Positions 1 to 7,316 of a DNA stretch of 64,000 nt are shown here, in pieces; positions within the stretch are counted from its first letter, which is position 1, and the number at the start of each line of letters is the position of its first letter. The stretch spans positions 124,001 to 188,000 of the forward strand of contig CANLTZ010000009.1 of the NCBI GenBank assembly GCA_947494145.1. Reading direction: 5' to 3'. The notes below the pieces were generated by a model. It searched no databases, was not told the DNA's origin, and worked only from the letters and a program-made list of their open reading frames with translations. A program made the translations under genes and the position numbers. The DNA is from an uncultured Jannaschia sp. Lineage in GTDB: Bacteria > Pseudomonadota > Alphaproteobacteria > Rhodobacterales > Rhodobacteraceae.

Positions 1-976
1 CGGCAGGGATGCTGGCGCCAGCGTTTTCCTCGAACCAGCGGGCCGCGCCCGGGTGCCAGGCGATGACGCCGTTATTCTTGTCCCAATGTTCCGGCAGGGT
101 GGAGCGTGCGGCACGGTGAATGTTCACCATCCGCTCGTTGTCGGACATGATCACGTCGACCACGGCATGCACGAAGTCGTCCGGCAGGTCGCAATTCGCG
201 ATGGCGAAGTTCCACATGGAAACCGAGCGTGCCGGGCCTTCCAGCGTGGTGTAGGTGTCGGCGCCGATCTCGAACGGCGCAACGGGGAAGGCCTCTAGGA
301 TCTGAGCTTGTTCTTCTTCTGTGAACTCGACGATGTTTATGTCGGTCTGAACCTCAAGCTGGCTGACCGCAGGGACGGGCACGCCAGCCGCGAAAGCGAT
401 CACGTCCAGAAGACCATCCTGCAACTGGCCGCCCAGGTCGGACCAGCCGCCGTTGCGGCGGTCGAACTCAACGCCAAGCTCTTCCATCATCAACGGGAAG
501 TAGGTGTCGGAGGTGGAGCCCGCAGGGCCAAAGCCGATGCGCGCGCCCGCCGGGATGGTGTCGACCGAGGTGATGCCCGACGACGACAGCGCCGTGATCG
601 AAAACGGCGTCTGATACATCGGGAACATTGCGCAGGCATTGGTCATCGGGATGCCTGGCGCGATGGGGCTAAGACCTGCGACGGAATCCGCGGCCGGGCC
701 CATCGTGGTCATGCCGAACTCGACCTCACCGGCATGGACAAGCGACATGTTCTGACCCGGTCCACCGGATACTTGGCCAGCACCGGTCAAGCCCAGCTCC
801 TCTGCCACCAGGTTCGCCCAGCCGGAGCCATAGGCGAAGTATGTGCCACCTTGGGATGCAGTGGCCACAGTGAAGCTTTCCGGCCAGCCCGCACGGTCCT
901 CCGCCGTAGCGCTTCCGGCCATCGCGACGGACGCGGCTGCGATCGCGGTCATCCTTGTGAAAACAGTGAACGTCAT
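1..976 (-). CDS. TAXI-family TRAP transporter solute-binding protein (3' end outside window)
   Basis: The frame is open from an ATG at 974-976 (reverse strand) to the window edge, about 325 codons. It begins with a signal peptide (MTFTVFTRM... ending in an AxA-type site, GSATA|ED) and continues with ESFTVATASQGGTYFAYGSG, typical of the TAXI subfamily of TRAP periplasmic receptors, which deliver small organic acids or amino acids to a fused DctQM membrane component. The later motif RIGFGPAGSTSDTYFP also fits the family. A strong ribosome site (GGAGGA) lies at 981-986, four bases before the start. The ligand cannot be predicted. The membrane subunit is not in view and would lie beyond the left edge. 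Confidence 0.88.
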   Translation of the reverse strand, partial: MTFTVFTRMTAIAAASVAMAGSATAEDRAGWPESFTVATASQGGTYFAYGSGWANLVAEELGLTGAGQVSGGPGQNMSLVHAGEVEFGMTTMGPAADSVAGLSPIAPGIPMTNACAMFPMYQTPFSITALSSSGITSVDTIPAGARIGFGPAGSTSDTYFPLMMEELGVEFDRRNGGWSDLGGQLQDGLLDVIAFAAGVPVPAVSQLEVQTDINIVEFTEEEQAQILEAFPVAPFEIGADTYTTLEGPARSVSMWNFAIANCDLPDDFVHAVVDVIMSDNERMVNIHRAARSTLPEHWDKNNGVIAWHPGAARWFEENAGASIPA

Positions 977-1507
977 AAATTCCTCCAGTGATCTCTACCG
1001 TCTGCGCGATGTCGCCGCTCGGCGATGCCGCAAGACATGCACCATCTGTAGCGCGTTAACGAACTAGATAAAACGAGTGCGAGTGGGTCGCAGGTTGGCA
1101 AATAGGCGGTGAGGGTCATTCATCGGCTTTATAATTATATATATCAGATATTTAACCCCTTCAACACTTGGCCGTACCCAACCCGCGCGCCTAGTGCCGA
1201 AGCTCCGCCCGCAAGATACTGCGCTGCAATCACCGTCGTTGCCGTGGCAATGCAGTACGCAGTAGCACCGCGCCGACCGACGGATGCGGCGCTTGGGTGG
1301 AAGCAACACCAACTCAGAAATGGTTGAACGTCGCACCCAACAAGAGTGCGAAGCAAAGGGCCTAGATCGGTACGTGGCTGTGGTGTGGGCAAGCGCGAGT
1401 CTTAAAATAGGAGCGTCGTCATCACACATCCCCAACGACGCGCTTTTCGTCTCTGATTTTATCTCTAGGAAATTTCTTTATCTATTGGTCGATTCGTCTG
1501 TTCCCAT
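977..1507. other. Intergenic region with no recognisable gene
   Basis: These 531 bases separate the leftward TRAP receptor from the rightward betaine-binding pseudogene. The part around 1128-1160 is much more AT-rich than its surroundings, with a TATAATTATATATAT stretch, and could hold promoters for either side. Short frames on both strands look like chance. I see no RNA gene, strong hairpin or transposon end. Confidence 0.5.
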
Positions 1508-1559
1508 TTGATTAGAAGTATCCGCCAAACGCCTGCGGAGATTTCCGGGGAGGGAAACC

Positions 1560-2515
1560 GTGAAGATATTGTAACCAATGCGGCTGCTATCTGCCTAATG
1601 GGCACAGCCGCCTTTGCGGATTACGGCGAAATCCTAGTGTCCGACTTCGACTGGCAATCGGCGACGGTGAACTCGCAGATCGCCAAGCTCTTGCTCGGAC
1701 AGGGTTACGGGTGTTCCGCGACGCTGGTGCCGACCTCGATCACTGCATCCATCGTATCGCTGGCCGAAAACAACACGCCCGACGTTGTCATCGAGATGTG
1801 GGAAAACGCCGCGGACGGCCTTCTTGAGATGCGGGACAACGGGTCCGTCAACTTCCTAGCCGAAGTGCTAAGCGATGGGGGCCAGCAAGTTTGGTGGAAC
1901 CCGCAATATCTGGTTGATGAACATCCTGAACTGGCCACGCTGGAAGGCATACTCGCCAACCCAGACTTGATGGGCGGACGTTTCTACTCCTGCCCCGATG
2001 GCTGGACCTGCAACTTTACCAACGCCAACATGGCGAAAGCTGCCGATATGGAAGCAGCAGGCATCGAAGTCTTCGTGCCCGGTTCCGGTGAAACGCTCGC
2101 CACGTCGCTCGTGTCAGCCTATTCCAACGAAGAGCCATGGTTCGGCTATCACTGGGCTCCAATACCGATTCTGGCTGAAAACCCAATGGTTCTGGTGGAT
2201 GTCGGTGAGTTCGAGCAAGCCGCCTTCGAATGCAACGCCAGCGAAGAATGCGCCGACCCGCAAATGTCGGCCTATCCGCGCGATGCCGTTTGAACCGTCG
2301 TGACCGCCGATTTCGCCGAGCGAGAGCCGGAAGCGCTTGAGCTTCTGTCGAAAATGTCCGTCTCGAACCAGAAGCTAGGTGCCGTTTTGACCTGGATGGA
2401 TCGCAACACCGCGTCGACCGAGCAGGCCGCTGTCTACTCTTTTTACCACATATCCCGAAACCTGGGGATCGTGGCTGAACAGCGAAGCGCGGTAAAAGCT
2501 TTCAGGACTTCTTGA
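1560..2515 (+). pseudogene. Glycine betaine/proline-type ABC transporter substrate-binding protein, decayed
   Basis: The translation contains the OpuAC/ProX pattern (SDFDWQSATVNSQIAKLL, VIEMWENAAD, EPWFGYHWAP), so this was a periplasmic receptor for a quaternary amine such as betaine or choline. It is broken several times. The likely GTG start at 1560, after AGGGA, is out of frame with the body. A TGA at 2291-2293 interrupts the frame, which then resumes with TVVTADFAEREPEALELLSK. Near 2438 and in the last 60 bases further one-base shifts are needed to recover the expected end (TTYPETWGSWL, then VKAF). No permease or ATPase gene accompanies it. The identification is firm at family level only. 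Confidence 0.82.
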
Positions 2516-2756
2516 ATAGGCTTAGTTTCGTTCTCTAACTCGTCAATGGTTTTCTCCTGAACGTCTATGTCTGAGGTTGCCTTCGTTCTCTTCGCGCTCT
2601 GGGGCTCACAATGGCGTCGGCTGGAGGTGGGCCGACAAGGCTGAAACCGCAGTCATGATTGGCTTGCTGCGACAGAATGCGCGCCGTGTCTTACGCTCTC
2701 CCTCGGGCATCTTTCCCACTGGGAACTGGTTTGTAGGAATCCTCGATTAATGGATG

Positions 2757-3410
2757 TCAGGCGGCCTTGAAGTCGGTTTGGTCTCGCATGATGGCGTGAA
2801 GGACGATGGCCAGCCGTCGTGCCAGCGCCACCCGCGCCTTGCGCATCGTTGAGCGGGCGGCGATGCCGCGCGCCCATGATTTCAGTTTGAGTGGTGCCGC
2901 GTATCTTGTCAGCATGACATTGGCGGCCTCGTAGAGCAGCGTTCGAACTTTCACATCACCGCGTTTCGAGATGCTGCCGCTGTAGTCGATCTCTCCCGAC
3001 TGGTATCTCTGAGGTCCGAGGCCGAGATAGGCTCCGACGTCACGGGATTTCTTGAACCGATGCGGATCATCGATGGCCGCAGCAAAAGCCAAGGCAGTGA
3101 TCGGGCCGACGCTTGGACCCGTCATCAACCGCCTACAGACTTCGGATTTTCGGATCATTTTCTTGATGTCGCAATCGATCGCCAACACGGCTGTCAGGAT
3201 GGCTTCTCGCGCGGCAAAGAGCCCGCATAGTGCAGCATGAAGACCGGGAACACCGTTACTGGCCGCCAGAGCAGCGTCCTTGAACGCTGGCGACAGGGCA
3301 CGAGACAATCGCACACCAAACACGACGACCAGCCCTCGGACCTGATTATCTATCGTCACGCGCTGGCAAACCAGTTTCTTTCGCGCTGCGATGAGTGATC
3401 GAACCGCATG
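2757..3410 (-). pseudogene. IS110-family transposase, C-terminal part
   Basis: About 218 codons remain of a Piv/MooV-type (IS110) transposase. The RuvC-like N-terminal half is missing. What is left contains the IS116/IS110/IS902 C-terminal domain, visible as LMTGPSVGPITALAFAAAI and FKKSRDVGAYLGLGPQRYQSG, followed by GDVKVRTLLYEAA. The frame reads on into the end of the IS21-family element, so the first dozen residues of the open frame are not transposase. The break falls exactly at the IS21 terminus (3410/3411), so the IS21 insertion or a linked deletion removed the 5' half. The missing half is not found on the other side of the IS21 copy. Confidence 0.85.
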
Positions 3411-3470
3411 TGTGGAACGGCATGCAAATTTGACCCCTATGTTCGGGTGATCGGCGTCCAAAAGTGACCC
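3411..3470 (+). repeat. IS21 left end (terminal and subterminal repeats)
   Basis: The end starts TGTGGAACGGCATGCAAA and has TGACCCC at 3431-3437. The block GGCGTCCAAAA (3453-3463) is followed by a second TGACCC. The right end has the same order and spacing in inverted orientation. Multiple transposase-binding repeats inside each end are normal for IS21. Confidence 0.75.
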
Positions 3471-4036
3471 CCCTGATGTTTCTGATCAGAAGCTTCCTCG
3501 CAGGCATGAGGGAGCAGTCAGGGGATGTTGGTTGTGGAGACGATCGCGAAGATTAGGCGTGCGCATTTTGTCGAAGGCAAGTCGATCAAGCAGATCTACC
3601 GTGAGCTGCGGTTGTCGCGGAACACGGTGCGCAAGGTCATTCGATCGGGCGCGACCGAGTTCACCTATGATCGCACGACACAGCCGCGTCCGAAGATCGA
3701 TCCCTGGCGCTCCGAGCTTGACGAGTTGCTGACCGAGAATGCGCGGCGGCCGAAGCGCGAACGGCTGACGCTGATCCGGATCTACGAGGAACTGCGCAAT
3801 CGCGGCTATGACGGCGGCTATGATGCGGTGCGCCGATATGCGTCCAGTTGGACGAAGGCGACGCGGGATGCGTTGGCGAGTGCCTATGTTCCGCTGAGCT
3901 TCGATCCGGGCGAGGCCTACCAGTTCGACTGGAGCCATGAGATCGTGATCCTCGACGGCGTGACGGTGACGGTCAAGGTCGCCCATGTCCGCCTGTGCCA
4001 CAGCCGGATGCCGTTCGTGCGGGCCTATCCCCGTGA

Positions 4037-4079
4037 GGTGAGCCATCTGGTCGCCATGCGTTCGAGACCGATGGCGAAC
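4037..4079 (+). repeat. Palindromic insert 1 in istA (type 1, 43 bases)
   Basis: It starts GGTGAGCCATC and ends GATGGCGAAC, with arms TCGCCAT and ATGGCGA around a loop holding TTCGAGACC. It sits between the IstA residues AYPRE and EMVFDAH. By family comparison from memory it replaces about two codons, giving a net gain of 37 bases and a +1 shift, which is the shift seen. Confidence 0.8.
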
Positions 4080-4152
4080 GGAGATGGTGTTCGACGCGCA
4101 CGACAGGGCATCCGCGTTCTTCGGCGGGGCCTGTGCTCGCGGAATCTATGAC

Positions 4153-4193
4153 AGCGGGAATTGTCCGCCATTGGTCCGAGGACAATGGACGCG
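4153..4193 (+). repeat. Palindromic insert 2 in istA (type 1, 41 bases)
   Basis: It starts AGCGGGAATT. Arms GTCC-CATTG and CAATG-GAC flank the loop GTCCGAGGA. It lies between GIYD and KTAVDTIF, where two codons (probably Asn-Met) are missing. The net gain of 35 restores the frame lost at insert 1. Confidence 0.78.
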
Positions 4194-4282
4194 AAGACGG
4201 CGGTGGACACGATCTTCGTGGGCAAGGAACGCGCCTACAATCGCCGCTTCCAGCAGATGTGCGGACATTACCTGGTCGATCC

Positions 4283-4325
4283 GCCGTCCATTGGGCTTGA
4301 ACCAATGGCGCCCTTCTGGACGGCC
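4283..4325 (-). repeat. Palindromic insert 3 in istA (type 1, reversed)
   Basis: On the plus strand the core is CCATTGGGCTTGAACCAATGG, a 7-base-arm palindrome. Read on the minus strand it aligns with the other type 1 copies (CGCCATTGGTTCAAG). It separates HYLVDP from CTPASGWEKG. Its end bases differ most from the consensus, so its boundaries are uncertain by one or two bases. Confidence 0.7.
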
Positions 4326-4585
4326 CTGCACCCCGGCTTCGGGCTGGGAGAAAGGTCAGGTCGAGAACCAGGTGGGTGTGCTCCGGCGGCGGGTTTTAGT
4401 GCCGCGGCCGAAGTTCAGATCCTATGCTCAACTGAATGCCTGGCTCGAGGATCGGTGCATTGCCTATGCCAAGGCGAACCGGCCCCCGACATTCCGGACA
4501 AGACGATCTGTGAGGTGTTCGAAGAGGAGCGGTCGAGCCTGGTACCGTATGTCGGTCCGTTCGATAGATTCCACGCCTTCCGGGC

Positions 4586-4628
4586 GTTCGCCATTGTCTC
4601 TCGGACCAATGGCGTTCAATGACTCACT
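4586..4628 (-). repeat. Palindromic insert 4 in istA (type 1, reversed, 43 bases)
   Basis: On the minus strand it begins AGTGAGTCATTG and ends CAATGGCGAAC, with arms CGCCATTG and CAATGGCG. It lies between FHAFRA and SKTCLVRF and causes the +1 shift observed there. Confidence 0.8.
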
Positions 4629-4656
4629 GTCCAAGACCTGCCTCGTGCGCTTCGAA

Positions 4657-4700
4657 AGTGAGGAGGATCAGCAAAAGGTCCGGGGGACCTTTTGCCCGAC
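4657..4700 (+). repeat. Palindromic insert 5 in istA (type 1-like, strong stem)
   Basis: It starts AGTGAGGAGG and ends CCCGAC. The stem is perfect: GCAAAAGGTCC, loop GGG, GGACCTTTTGC. Only the 5' AGTGAG and the end resemble the other copies; the stem is unrelated. It is in frame and adds about 14 residues between LVRF and NRYSVDA. Confidence 0.72.
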
Positions 4701-4875
4701 GAACCGCTACTCGGTGGACGCTCGCGCGGTCGGGAGGCCTATCGAGATCCGCGCCTATGCCGATCGCCTGGAATGCTGGCAGGACGGCCAGGTCGTGGCC
4801 CGCCATGATCGTGCCTTCGGTCGCGGCAAGACGATCTACGATCCGCTTCACTACATCCCGGTTCTGGCCCGCAAG

Positions 4876-4914
4876 CCCCCTCTCGCGCATGCAAGCATGC
4901 GCTGCCAGGCAGCG
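4876..4914 (-). repeat. Palindromic insert 6 in istA (type 2)
   Basis: It contains two adjacent hairpins: GCGCATGC-AA-GCATGCGC and CTGCC-AG-GCAG. Read on the minus strand it aligns with insert 9 (CTGCC.GGCAG, GCAT..ATG, CGA.AGGGGG). It is in frame (about +36) between VLARK and GALR. Confidence 0.72.
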
Positions 4915-4926
4915 GGCGCCCTGCGC

Positions 4927-4969
4927 AGTGAGCCTTGTGGTCGCCATTGGTTCGAGACCCTAGGCGAAC
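4927..4969 (+). repeat. Palindromic insert 7 in istA (type 1, 43 bases)
   Basis: It starts AGTGAGCCTTGTGG and ends GGCGAAC. The loop is GGTTCGAGACC, with imperfect arms TCGCCATTGG and CCCTAGGCGA. It replaces about two codons (probably Asn-Gly) between GALR and APFKDW-like sequence and shifts the frame +1. Confidence 0.78.
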
Positions 4970-5333
4970 GCGCCGTTCAAGGACTGGGATCTGCCGCCGG
5001 CCCTGCGCCGGGTGCAGCGCAAGCTTGAACGACAGCCCGGTGGTGATCGGCAGGTGGTCGACATCCTCGGTGCCGTGCTCACCGATGGCCTGGACGCCAT
5101 TGAAGCGGCCTGCGCCGAGGCCTTGTCTCACAACGTCCATTCCGCCGGAGTGATCTTGAACATCTTGGCGCGTCACCGCGAACCACCGCCACCCCTGACC
5201 ATCGCAACGGCGGATGCGCTGAAGCTGGGCCGCGAGCCTGCCGCCAATTGCGATCGCTACAACAGCCTGAGGAGACCAACGAATGGAACGATCACAGGTG
5301 CTCGACGCCATGGGCCAGCTGAAGCTCTACGGC

Positions 5334-5376
5334 AGTGAGGGGGCAGCCCGCCACCGGTCCGAGGGCGCCCCCGAAC
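5334..5376 (+). repeat. Palindromic insert 8 in istB (type 1, GC-rich stem, 43 bases)
   Basis: It starts AGTGAG and ends CGAAC like the other type 1 copies and keeps GGTCCGAG in the loop. The stem has changed on both sides: GGGGGC-GCCC pairs with GGGCGCCCCC. Matched changes in both arms with constant ends argue that the hairpin itself matters. Confidence 0.78.
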
Positions 5377-5631
5377 ACGGCCTACGACGAGATCATCGCA
5401 ACGGCGGTCAAGCGACAGCACGAGCCGCAACAGATCATTGGCGACCTCCTGGCCGCCGAGATCAGTGAGAAGCAGGCGCGCTCGATCAAATACCAGATGA
5501 CGATCGCCAAACTGCCGCTGGCCAAGGAGATCGAGGAGTTCGACTTCGAGGCCGCGGAGGTGAACGAGACCCTGATCCGTGACCTCGCCACCGGAGACTT
5601 CTTCGATCAGCAGCGCAATCTCGTGCTGATC

Positions 5632-5672
5632 CACTGCCCGGCAGGGCATTGCGCAACAATGTCCCGAAAGGG
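5632..5672 (+). repeat. Palindromic insert 9 in istB (type 2)
   Basis: Hairpins TGCCC-GGCA-GGGCA and GGGCATTG-CGCAA-CAATGTCCC overlap. It aligns with reversed insert 6. It is placed directly before the Walker A glycines of IstB and adds about 41 bases. Confidence 0.72.
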
Positions 5673-5845
5673 GGCGGAACGGGAACCGGCAAGACCCGTC
5701 TCGCGGTCAGCATCGCCCGTGCCTGCATCCGCACCGGTCGGCGGGGACGGGTCTTCAATGTCGTCGATCTGGTGAACAAGCTCGACGCTGAAGCCCGCGC
5801 CGAACGCCAGGGTCGCACCGCCGACCTGATCTCCCGTCTCGACTT

Positions 5846-5888
5846 GTTCGCCATCGGTCTCGACCCCATGGCGACGCGATGGCTCACT
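5846..5888 (-). repeat. Palindromic insert 10 in istB (type 1, reversed, 43 bases)
   Basis: On the minus strand it begins AGTGAGCCATCGCG and ends GATGGCGAAC, with TCGAGACC in the loop. It is nearly the same as insert 1. It lies just before the Walker B strand and shifts the frame by +1. Confidence 0.8.
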
Positions 5889-6203
5889 CCTGGACGAGCT
5901 TGGTTGCCTCCCCTTCGCCCAAACCGGCGGCCAGCTCCTGTTCCACCTCATCAGCAAGCTCTACGAGCGGACTTCCATCATCGTGACAACCAACCTGGCC
6001 TTCGGCGAATGGCCGAGCGTCTTTGGCGACGCGAAGATGACCACCGCGCTCCTCGACCGTCTCACGCATTACTGCGAGATCGTCGAGACCGGCAACGAAA
6101 GCTGGCGCTTAAAAAACAGAGCATAGCGCGAACCGCACCCCCACTGGCCCGCCGCCGTTGCGTTACATGGGGACTACGCAGCGCCGGGCCAGCTCAGCTC
6201 CTG

Positions 6204-6255
6204 AGGGGTCAATTTTGGACGCCGATAAGGGGTCACGATTGGATGCTGATTGACA
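6204..6255 (-). repeat. IS21 right end (terminal and subterminal repeats)
   Basis: Read inward from 6255 it starts TGTCAATCAGCATCCAATC, then TGACCCC. A second block of GGCGTCCAAAA and TGACCCC follows, matching the left end. Confidence 0.75.
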
Positions 6256-6567
6256 GACCAGGGTGCCGGGCGGCTTGGCGAAGTCGCCTTGATGCCGCAC
6301 GGCTCGCCGATCTCGCGGTGAGGCCTGTTGTTTTACGAGACGCTGTTCGACGAGAACGCGGCCTGCCACCTCGCGATGGGGCGCTGCTATCCGGGGAACA
6401 TCGAAGGTGGCGGCGAAATGGACGATGCCGCGTTGGCACGGGCGGGTGGCAACCATTCCCAGATCCACATCGACTGGATGATCGGGTCCGGCGAGATCGA
6501 TATCGATGGCCTCGCACCGAACGGCGATCGCACCCCGGTTTTCCGCAAGGGGGAATGGGCAGCGTAG
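6256..6567 (+). pseudogene. M29-family aminopeptidase, C-terminal fragment
   Basis: The reading RLGEVALMPHGSPIS, then GLLFYETLFDENAACHLAMG and NHSQIHIDWMIGSGEIDIDG matches the C-terminal metal-binding region of thermophilic-type M29 metallo-aminopeptidases (AmpS/PepS group). Only about 100 of some 400 residues remain, starting exactly at the IS21 right end. A TGA at about 6318 splits the fragment in frame, between SPISR and GLLFYE. The end, VFRKGEWAA, is normal for the family. The 5' part is not on the far side of the IS21 copy. Confidence 0.82.
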
Positions 6568-6691
6568 GTAGCCTGCCCTAGACGTTCCATCCGCTATGGT
6601 CAGAGGGCATACTTTGACGCTGCGAGCAGGTCGACCAATAGAGCATGGCAGTTTGGATGGAGCTAAAGCTACGACGATTGCCAAGTGTCTC

Positions 6692-7282
6692 ATGCTGGAT
6701 GCCGATGGTGTTCTGGTCTTCGGCCGCCCGAGCGACGGGCAGCACTAGATGACCGGCCTGCAGGACGATTTAGGGCTCGCACCGCGCGACCTCGCGAACA
6801 GCTTCTTCAGGGCAGGCTGGACGGACGTCGTCGCCGGGCGCGCGGACCTCCTCGCGACGTTGCGCACGGCGTTGGAGGGGATCGCGCCCACGCTGCGGGC
6901 CGAAGACCTGATCGCCTACTGGTTCGAGATGAGTTCCCGTATCGTCCAGCCGGTCCTGTCGGACGTCCGGGATGCGCGGAGCCGGGGCGTCCCCGTCTTT
7001 CTTGCGACAAACCAGTGCCACGCGCGGGCGGATTATCTGATGGACGCCGTAGGATTGCGCTCGGAGGTCGACGGCATCGTGTACTCGGCGCAAGCCGGGC
7101 ATCCGAAACCCGAGGCAGGGTTCTATGCGTTCGCCGAGGATGCCACGGGCCATCCCCCGGGCGATCTGCTGATGGTCGACGACAAGTCGGAGAACGTGGA
7201 GGCGGCGGAGGCAGCCGGGTGGCGGGCGGTCCACTGGACGGAGGGTGACAGCCTGTCGGCGATCCTGCGGCAGAACACATAG
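6692..7282 (+). pseudogene. HAD-superfamily hydrolase with an in-frame amber stop
   Basis: The frame from ATG 6692 starts MLDADGVLVFGRPSDGQH, containing the HAD motif I (DxDGV) that carries the catalytic aspartate. It is then cut by TAG at 6746-6748 and resumes with MTGLQDDLGLAPRDL. Downstream are motif II (FLATNQCHAR), the lysine region (QAGHPKPEAGFY) and motif IV (LMVDDKSENVEAAEAAGWRAV). A product starting at 6749 would lack the nucleophile. CAG to TAG is the simplest change. The rest of the gene is clean, so the damage is recent, or a base-call error. The substrate is unknown; phosphoglycolate-like phosphatases are nearest in style. Confidence 0.78.
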
Positions 7283-7316
7283 TAGGTCGCACTTCTACGG
7301 TGCACTTGGTGGAACA

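Larger units (their letters stand above)
3525..5338 (+). pseudogene. istA: IstA transposase (IS21 family), interrupted by seven inserts
   Basis: This is the DDE-family recombinase of IS21. The N-terminus is a helix-turn-helix (KSIKQIYRELRLSRNTVRKVI, residues ~20-40), followed by the catalytic domain start (GEAYQFDWSHE). After AYPRE the frame is lost at the first insert. The rest of IstA continues in other frames as MVFDAHDRA, TAVDTIFVGKERAYNRRF, ASGWEKGQVENQVG, EVFEEER, SKTCLVRF, NRYSVDARAVGRP and RKLERQPGGDRQVVDILGAV. Frame changes coincide with the inserts at 4037, 4153, 4283, 4586 and 4927; those at 4657 and 4876 keep frame. One further single-base loss lies in a C run near 4485-4495. The stop now used (5336-5338) is supplied by the insert at 5334 in istB. 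Confidence 0.88.
5283..6126 (+). pseudogene. istB: IstB ATPase (IS21 family), interrupted by three inserts
   Basis: IstB is the AAA+ helper that selects the target and loads IstA. It begins MERSQVLDAMGQLKLYG at 5283. After insert 8 it continues AYDEIIATAVKRQHEPQ in the next frame. After insert 9 the Walker A motif GGTGTGKTRLA follows directly on LVLI. Insert 10 separates ISRLD from [14 protein letters not shown] (Walker B region), and the end reads [19 protein letters not shown] and stops at 6124-6126. Apart from the three inserts the sequence looks undamaged, unlike ordinary old pseudogenes. Confidence 0.88.
3411..6255 (+). mobile_element. IS21-family insertion sequence carrying ten small palindromic inserts
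   Basis: The element holds istA and istB in the usual order. Its ends match each other over 27 bases in inverted orientation, beginning TGTGG at 3411 and ending in TGACA at 6251-6255, with common GCATxCAA and TGACCCC blocks. Inside each end the block GGCGTCCAAAA followed by TGACCCC recurs. Length is 2845 bases, longer than expected by roughly 0.37 kb, which equals the sum of the inserts. No target duplication is visible: the left flank is IS110 and the right flank is an M29 aminopeptidase fragment, suggesting a deletion or recombination next to the element. Both genes are frame-broken, so this copy is unlikely to move by itself. Confidence 0.88.

Noticed and set aside
4037-5888. The repeated palindromes in istA/istB as a CRISPR array
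   Set aside because: Spacing is irregular (about 60 to 360 bases), the sequence between them is IstA/IstB coding DNA, and copies occur in both orientations.
2291-7282. Recoding of TGA/TAG as amino acids in the broken genes
   Set aside because: The stops differ (TGA, TGA, TAG), have no common downstream structure, and all intact genes in the window end with these codons normally.
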